From Stenopsyche tienmushanensis (taxonomy: Eukaryota > Arthropoda > Insecta > Trichoptera > Stenopsychidae): a stretch of 64,000 nucleotides of DNA. Under the pieces are notes generated by a model. That model was given only the letters and a program-made list of their open reading frames with translations. It made no database searches and was not told where the DNA came from. Location of the stretch: positions 1 to 64,000 of the forward strand of contig WACJ01000181.1 of assembly GCA_008973525.1 (NCBI GenBank), read 5' to 3'. Within the stretch, counting starts at the first letter, position 1; the number at the start of each line of letters is the position of its first letter. This document shows, piece after piece, positions 11,201-20,200 of this stretch. The position numbers were made by a program, and so were the translations under genes.

Positions 11201-14200
11201 TAACTTCGCCATTGGCCATTATGCCGGAAACGTAAGTATCACGCTATTATTCGATTTATATAGATTTTTTAAGTTATGCGGACAGATTTACATATTGATT
11301 TAATGTGATAGGTCGGCTACAACATCACTGGATGGCTTGAGAAGAACAAGGATCCCTTGAACGACACTGTTGTCGACCAGTTCAAGAAGGGTAGCAACAA
11401 GTTGTTGGTGGAGATCTTCGCCGATCATCCTGGACAATCCGGCGGTGGTGATGCCGGTGGCGGCAAGGGTATGCAAATCTTCTCGTTCGATTATTATCAT
11501 GAAATATGAACTTATTTACATCTTACATCAGCGACCACTCTTCAGAAATCAGATTATAGTGTTCAATCAAATCTTCGTATCAAACCGACTGCGACCTGGT
11601 CTTTCATTGTATCATCATCCGCATACGAAATTCATTCGAATTTGACAGATTGAAATGCGCTCTTAAAACGAATCCGGGGCATGGAACGACAGACTTAGAA
11701 CATGCTGTCCATCAAACCTGATTCTGTTTTCATTGTCGAACGAAATCGATTTATAGAAGCTCAGATTTGTCTAACTCCTCCATTGTACATCACTAATTTG
11801 AATCCTAATGATTAGGAGCTGGCGGTAAACGTGCCAAGGGTTCAGCCTTCCAGACTGTATCATCCTTATACAAGGTTACTGCAACATTCAATTTAATTGC
11901 TGGCCATGTGTATTATTTGGCTCAGAACAAAATCGCAGGACACTGATCGGAACCCCAAAACGCTTTGCTTTGGAACCTTCTTTCATTCTGTTTAATTTCA
12001 GTACGAGCGATCTTATATAGCATGAAAACCTGTGGCTTACGTCTCGCGTCTATAATGTTCAAACATGTCTTCTGTCTTTATTGGTGCTATTTAATTTTCC
12101 ATATATTCGCACTCTAACACACAAAAATGCATTTGTAAAAACCATCCGATCCATCAAACTGAACGACGGTAATGTAAGCACTGAAGGAATGGTGCCAATT
12201 TAAACGTGTATGTTTTTATGTTTGCTTCTTCATTTGTTAAGGTGGACGTGGTAAGAAGGGTGGTGGTTTCGCTACTGTATCATCAGCCTACAAGGTAATT
12301 ATGAAGATCAGGAATCATCATAGAGAATTAGAGTAGTGAATACAGTTTATCGACTCTTGTTGAAGAGCACTAATACACAGCATGACTGTGTATAGATGAA
12401 CTTGTAGAACAAAATTAACATCATCCTAAAATACATAATCTTTTTATAAATATATGAATTTTCACCAATTGGATTTGGATGAAACTCATTTTGTGTGGAT
12501 AAACGCGTACTTAGACTGAGTATCGCAATGCTTTATATTTTCAAAGCAACTATAAAAAAACATGTTATTAATCGACTGTAATCGGAATTAAATCTTCCAG
12601 AATTCCATTACATCTTAAAAAAATGATTTTAAATAGTATTAAATCTGTGGGACCGTTTTGTAAAACGTTACAGATACCGACAATACAATAGTTTTTGAGT
12701 AACCAAAGTCACTTGCACGCGTGGCCTTTTTTCATACCATGGAAATAGTAAGTAAAATTACTATACAATATTCCAGCGATCCACCATAAAAATCATTAAT
12801 TAATCAGAATCATAGAAAAAAATTAATACAAATGGATCGTTGGAATATTGAGCATACTATGACAGTATGTCTGTACTAATTGAATGTGTTCGCCTGATTT
12901 TTAAATATCTAATCTAGATGTATTTTTTTTGTAAAATGTCCGTTTTTACCGTTTATTTTTCGTTGGATTCGTATTAATTCGTTGCTCGCAATCGCAGGAA
13001 CAATTGAACAACCTGATGGCCACTTTGAGATCTACCCAGCCTCATTTCGTACGTTGCATCATCCCCAACGAATTGAAACAGCCTGGTGAGTATTCCGCCG
13101 CAAATCGAAGATAGGGCGCGATTCGTGTTGGAACGTTGGAATGACGTCTTGTGTTTTTCAGGTCTCATCGACTCCCATCTTGTCATGCACCAGCTGACAT
13201 GTAACGGTGTGCTTGAAGGTATCCGTATTTGCCGTAAAGGCTTCCCCAACAGGATGGTGTACCCTGACTTCAAGCTCCGGTGAGAAAAAAAATCTGAAGG
13301 AGATTGAAATTAATTTGAATCAGCTGAACGCGACGAATCCGAATAGATTGCAAATTGGATTTGAATTTAAATTTTTGCATTTTTAATCGGAATCGGATCG
13401 TTCATTATTATATCTAGATTTAAGTTTCGATTTCAGATTTTTTTAAATAGTAGTAGTATTAGAATTTATTTTATGGCGGTTGAGATTTTATTGGCATATA
13501 TTTGAAATGTGTTGTGTTCGAAAAACAGTTACATGATTCTTGCCCCAGCCATCATGACCCAAGAAAAAGATCCCAAGACAGCCGCAGCCAAGTGCTTAGA
13601 GGCGGTCGCTTTGGATCCTGAGAGCTACCGAGTCGGTCACACTAAGGCAAGACAGAATGATTAGAGTCCTTGATGGATTATCCCGTTGGAGTAGACGCAT
13701 TGATGGAGTGCACCATATTTTGAATCCGACCGGTTGCGATTGATCCAAAAATCATGTAGTGATTGCAAATCGAACCATGCAGTCGTTGGAGGACTGACAT
13801 AGTATTTAGATATTTTTTCCTCAGTTGTGATCCCTGAACTGTTCCGAATTCGGCCATGAATGGTTTCAGTAGAACCTTTAGTTTTTAAGTATATATTTGT
13901 ACCTTAAACGGTCATATGGTTTGATCAAAAAGGCATGAATCTGAACCTGACTTCCTGTAGGAACGCAAGTAGTTAGTTTCGTTAGTCTTAAAATAAGTGT
14001 ATGTGACGTGTTTTTTTTGATTTTTCCATTGCTCGTTGTTACCTTCGTGTAGATACAAGATCTTGGCTCCTCAAGCCGTCGCCAAGGAATCCGATCCCAA
14101 GAAGATCGCCGAAATCATCTTGGAAGCTACAGCTTTAGATGCCGAATCCTACCGCTTGGGTCACACCAAGGCATGTTATCAGAGATGCAGCAGCGACGCT

Positions 14201-17200
14201 CTGTGTTCATATTTATTAGATTATCATACTGTATCTAATTTTAACGTGTTAATTTTTACCTCCCAATAATAATAAGCGACATCCTGGTGTTGGAGGACCT
14301 CTCCAGAGATGGGCGATTAACTCGAGCACTTTGTTATGAGACTCACAAAGTATCACTGTATTTGAACATTTTTGCAATGGATATAAAAAATATTCGAAAT
14401 GCTTCAACTAGTAGATAAGTTTCACCATAGACAATAAAACCACCCCAATTTTAACATTGGTAACGCAGTAGATATTCTCCAGTTGACTGGCAGATAAAGT
14501 ATTTAGTTCGTAATGTTTTTGTTGTTATCCTTTTAGATTTAAGTAGAATGTGTGTGCTTGATTTTAAGCGATGTTTATAGTGAAATATCGCACACGTAGT
14601 TTTAGTTTGATAATCACTAATTTGTTTAATTCATGGGTCAACGCAGATACAAAATTCTGTGCATGAACCTTCTGAAAGAACCAATTTCACCGGAGAAAGC
14701 CAGCGAGAAAATTCTGGAACATACCGGCTTAGACTCGGAATCCTTCAGACTGGGAAAGACTAAGGTAGAAATTACTGGCTACCTCATTGAAAAAAATGAT
14801 ACTAACGCTTATTACGATTTTGGATACTAAAACATTTATTTTTAGTATAAAAACCCATAAAAATACAAGCATGACGTTGAATCGTATGTCGAAAAATGAA
14901 TATATGCATGAAATGTGATACGGGCCAGAGTTAAACTTGGCGCCGTCGATATGACTAATACGTTTATGTTTGCAACAGGTGTTCTTCCGCGCTGGTGTCC
15001 TGGGTCAGATGGAGGAGTTGCGTGACGAGCGCCTCTCCAAGATCGTCTCCTGGCTCCAGTCCTGGGTCCGAGGTTACTTGTCCCGTAAGGAGTACAAGAA
15101 ACTGCAAGACCAAAGGTCCACATTTTTCCGCAGATTCCGCATGCTTTTTGACCAAAGTGCCAATTTTGTCTGAACGCATTTTTTTTAACATCAGGTTGGC
15201 CCTCCAAGTCGTCCAACGCAACTTGCGCAAATACCTTCAACTCCGCACCTGGCCCTGGTGGAAGTTGTGGCAGAAGGTCAAGCCTCTCCTCAACGTCACC
15301 CGCGTCGAAGACGAGATCGCCGTGAGTATCCTAAAAATTACACTGCACATTTTTACTCATGTCTGAAAAAGGACAGCGCTCCGGTTTCGAGAAGGTGCAC
15401 AGATTTATTTCTGCGCGCAGTTTTGATTCATATCTGATGAAGATGGCTTTCTAAATCGGTCATCGGCATCGACACCTGGTCGCGACTTCCGCGAGATGCG
15501 ATCTGCAACACCGCGGCCGCATTTAGGCAGATGTCAGGCGCTTACCTGTCGGTTATTTCTGACGCCATCGCTTTCTGGAACCTTTCCGAGCTTATCCGAC
15601 ATAAATCTTCGCTCTGCCTCTCGGGAAGATTTCACTCGTCGCGTCTCCGCTTTTCAAATTAATTTTTCCCGTATATTTTTATCGCGCTCCAGGGCCGACA
15701 CGCCGCGTGGGCTTTTATAGCTCGGACCGCATAAACACGGCATCGGACAGGAATTTGGGATGCAACCCTGGCGGCTCCAGCGGGGGCGAACGTGGGCGAC
15801 CCGAGTCGGGACTCCGAGTCGGGAGCGCTGGACCACTGGCAGTGCTCGCCTCACGGTCTTCGCGACATCATCAACGATCGCGGGCCTTCAGCCTCACTCG
15901 TCTTGCACTTGCATTTCGACCCAACGAAACGAAACCGTTCATCGGGATTATACAGTGCTGGAATAAAATCATCAATACACACGATCACAATTCATTCGAA
16001 TCGAAATGGAGTTCGAAACGGACCTAGACTATAACGGCAAACTGGAAAAATTGCAGAAATTGGAAGAGAAGGCAGCAAAGGCGCAAGAAGCCTTTGAACG
16101 CGAAGAGAAGCTCCGCAAGGAGTTGGAAGTCCTCAACAGCAAGCTCCTTCAAGAGAAGACCGATCTCTTGGCTTCCCTCGAGGGAGAGAAGGGATCTCTT
16201 TCCGAATTCCAGGAGAAGACCTCCAAGCTCCAAGCCCAGAAGAACGACTTGGACTCCCAATTGCGCGTAAGTAAAATGTTCAATATTTTTATAAACGAAC
16301 AGTAATTAATTTCCGATATCAAATTCGAATAGCAAGAGATCAAATCACGCGGAAACAAATAGAGCGGAAAATGTTTAAGCTTCTCTCGAATTTTATAATT
16401 GACCTATTTTTATGAGCATTAATCTCAGTAAAAAATAATCGTCACTCGCCACCTCTCGCGTTTCGTAATTTTGGGCCCACATCTATAAACGCCAGTTTAT
16501 TTAATGCCTGCCGCTACATATTTATCGCGAATATAAATCAGTGTGTCATGCGAAAATATGAAGAGTTTGAGTGTTGGCTCGACTCCAAGAGGTATATTTT
16601 TTGATGCGATTTACAGCGCCAAAAATGCAGAGTGTTACATATCGCTCCAGCAAGGTGCGAGATGTTTATAGATGGGCTATTTCAACACGGAACGTGTTTA
16701 CGAAGGGGCGGCTCGGGAATCGCAAATACGCCGTCTAAAATAAACAAGCCAATTAATTGACAACCATTTTTACCTTGACTCGTTTTAATATCGAACAGGA
16801 CACCCAGGAGCGCCTCACCCAGGAGGAAGATGCCCGCAACCAGCTCTTCCAGGGCAAGAAGAAGCTCGAACAGGAGGTGTCCGGGCTGAAGAAAGACCTC
16901 GAAGACCTCGAACTCTCCGTCCAGAAATCCGAACAGGACAAGGCCACCAAGGATCACCAGATCCGCAACTTGAACGACGAGATCGCCCACCAGGACGAGC
17001 TCATCAACAAGCTGAACAAGGAGAAGAAGCTCCAGGGAGAGTCCAACCAGAAGCAGTCCGAAGAGTTGCAAGCCTCCGAAGACAAGGTCAACCATCTCAA
17101 CAAAGTCAAGGCTAAGCTCGAACAGACCCTCGACGAGCTCGAAGATTCCCTCGAGCGCGAGAAGAAGATCCGCGGAGACGTAGAGAAGTCCAAGAGGAAG

Positions 17201-20200
17201 GTAGAGGGCGACCTCAAGCTCACCCAGGAGGCCGTCGCCGATCTCGAGCGCAACAAGAAGGAGCTCGAGCAGACCATCCAGCGCAAGGACAAGGAGATCT
17301 CCTCCCTGACCGCCAAGTTGGAAGACGAACAGTCCCTCGTTTCCAAGCTCCAGAAGCAGATCAAGGAGCTCCAGGCTCGCATCGAAGAGTTGGAAGAGGA
17401 AGTCGAATCCGAGCGCCAGGCTCGCGCTAAGGCCGAGAAGCAGCGCGCTGATTTGGCCCGCGAACTCGAGGAGTTGGGCGAACGTCTCGAAGAAGCCGGC
17501 GGTGCCACCTCCGCCCAGATCGAGCTCAACAAGAAGCGCGAAGCTGAACTCAGCAAGCTCCGCCGCGACTTGGAAGAGTCCAACATCCAACACGAAGGAA
17601 CCCTCGCCAACCTCCGCAAGAAGCACAACGATGCCGTCGCCGAGATGGGCGAACAAGTCGACCAACTCAACAAGCTTAAGGCCAAGTAAGTGGGGGCGTT
17701 CCTTTTTACTACAACTGCCATGAGATTATTACATAAATTAAAATGAATTTAATGACGTTTAGGGCTGAACACGATCGCGCATCTTGCCACAACGAATTAA
17801 ACAACACCCGCGCTGCTGTCGATCAATTGGCTCGTGAGAAGGTAAACTGATGACCTGCCCATGGCATGCGTCAGTGAACCCTCGTCCTTATTATTGTTGC
17901 ACGTCTAAAACGTTTACAATACGAGACAGTAAATCTGTAAACGATCAATCGTGTCCATGTCCTCCCTTAGCAAATCGACCGTCCTCGCACAACGTGTACT
18001 CGCGCCAACTCGCGAACACACACCGACTCTTTCACTCTAGGCATACGGATACATGACACTTGACTAAATATTCATTTGTCCCTCAGGGCTGAAAAGGAAC
18101 GCGCACAATACTTTGGTGAACTCAACGACCTTCGTGCTGGCATTGATCACCTGTCTAACGAGAAGGTACAAAGTCCTCAAAAGTTTAGCAGCTTAACAAA
18201 CGCGGCCTTTTCTTCAGCTTTTCTAGGCAATTTAGTAATCATTTTAGCTGCAACAGCGAATGGCGATATATCACCATCATTCACAAGTCATCACAAAATA
18301 CCATCGTAACTCTCATACTCCTCGAAAGCCTTTTCTAACAAATGAATTGTTCCTCATGTGAAAAAGAAATCAACTCTGTATTTGTTCCCAAAACTTTCTT
18401 GTCATAACTTTTTTTTCATTTTGTGTTGTAAAATATACTCATTTGTAATTAACAAATTAATGTACATACAAAATCAATTTCCAAAATCCAAACTAATAGG
18501 TGTTCTTAACATACTGTAATTGTTTTGTCAAATAACGTATAGAAAAACATAATTATTACAAATTTAGTTTACAAAATGAGATCGAACACGATTTTTAACC
18601 CGATAACTAGGCTGCCCAAGAAAAGATCGCCAAGCAACTCCAACACACCCTCAACGAAGTCCAAGGCAAATGCGACGAGACCAACCGCACCCTCAACGAC
18701 TTCGACGCCGCCAAGAAGAAGCTGTCCATCGAAAACTCAGACCTCCTCCGTCAACTCGAAGAAGCCGAATCTCAAGTATCTCAACTTTCCAAGATCAAGA
18801 TCTCCCTCACCACCCAATTGGAAGACACCAAGAGGTTGGCCGATGAAGAAGGACGCGTAAGTTCACTCCTGTTTTTCTATATATAAAAGAAAAATAGCAA
18901 TTAAATGCATGCAATAAAACTTATTTTATTCTCTATCGCAATAGGAACGCGCTACCCTCCTCGGCAAGTTCCGCAACTTGGAACACGACTTGGACAACAT
19001 TCGCGAACAAGTTGAAGAGGAAGCCGAAGGTAAGGCTGACATCCAACGCCAACTCAGCAAGGCCAACGCCGAAGCTCAAATCTGGCGCTCCAAATACGAA
19101 TCCGAGGGAGTCGCTCGCTCCGAGGAACTCGAAGAAGCCAAGCGCAAGTTGCAAGCTCGCTTGGCCGAAGCCGAAGAGACCATCGAGTCGCTCAATGTGA
19201 AATGCCTCGCCCTCGAGAAGACCAAGCAACGCCTCGCCACCGAAGTCGAAGACTTGCAGCTGGAGGTTGACCGCGCCACCGCCATCGCCAACGCCGCCGA
19301 GAAGAAACAGAAGGCCTTCGACAAGATCATCGGAGAATGGAAGCTCAAGGTTGACGACCTCGCCGCCGAGCTCGACGCCAGCCAGAAGGAGTGCCGCAAC
19401 TACTCCACTGAACTCTTCCGTCTCAAGGGAGCCTACGAAGAAGGGACAGGAACAACTCGAAGCCGTCCGCCGCGAAAACAAGAACCTCGCCGATGAAGTC
19501 AAGGACTTGCTCGACCAAATCGGAGAAGGTGGCCGCAACATCCACGAAATCGAGAAGGCCAGGAAGCGCCTCGAAGCCGAGAAGGACGAACTCCAAGCCG
19601 CCCTCGAGGAAGCTGAAGCCGCTCTCGAACAAGAAGAGAACAAGGTACTCCGCTCTCAACTTGAGCTTTCTCAAGTCCGTCAAGAAATTGACCGCAGAAT
19701 CCAAGAGAAGGAAGAGGAATTCGAAAACACCCGCAAGAATCACCAACGCGCCCTCGACTCAATGCAAGCTTCCCTCGAAGCCGAAGCCAAGGGTAAGGCT
19801 GAGGCCCTGCGCATGAAGAAGAAGTTGGAGGCTGACATCAACGAGCTTGAAATTGCCCTCGACCACGCCAACAAGGTAATTACTGAAACATCATTTTCGA
19901 TATTTCGATTTTTTAAATTCTATATTGCATTTAAATAACTTGTATTTTATTGCTATTTAGGCCAACGCCGAAGCACAGAAGAACATCAAACGCTACCAAC
20001 AACAGCTCAAGGATGTCCAGACCGCTCTGGAAGAAGAACAGAGAGCCCGCGACGACGCCAGGGAACAACTCGGAATCTCTGAACGCCGCGCCAACGCCCT
20101 CCAAAACGAATTGGAAGAATCCCGCACCCTCTTGGAACAAGCCGACCGCGGCCGTCGCCAAGCCGAACAGGAATTGGGAGATGCTCACGAACAACTCAAC

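Noticed and set aside
15496..16034. Several overlapping plus-strand frames in the GC-rich Mhc intron
   Set aside because: Arg/Ser-rich, no domain, not in phase with Mhc exons. Kept only as a candidate promoter region.
16682..17665. 327-codon minus-strand open frame rich in Leu and Glu
   Set aside because: It is the antisense shadow of the GC-rich Mhc rod exon; the plus strand is an unmistakable coiled coil in phase with its neighbours.
18933..19643. Long minus-strand frame over the rod
   Set aside because: Antisense shadow of Mhc rod coding sequence; no independent domain.
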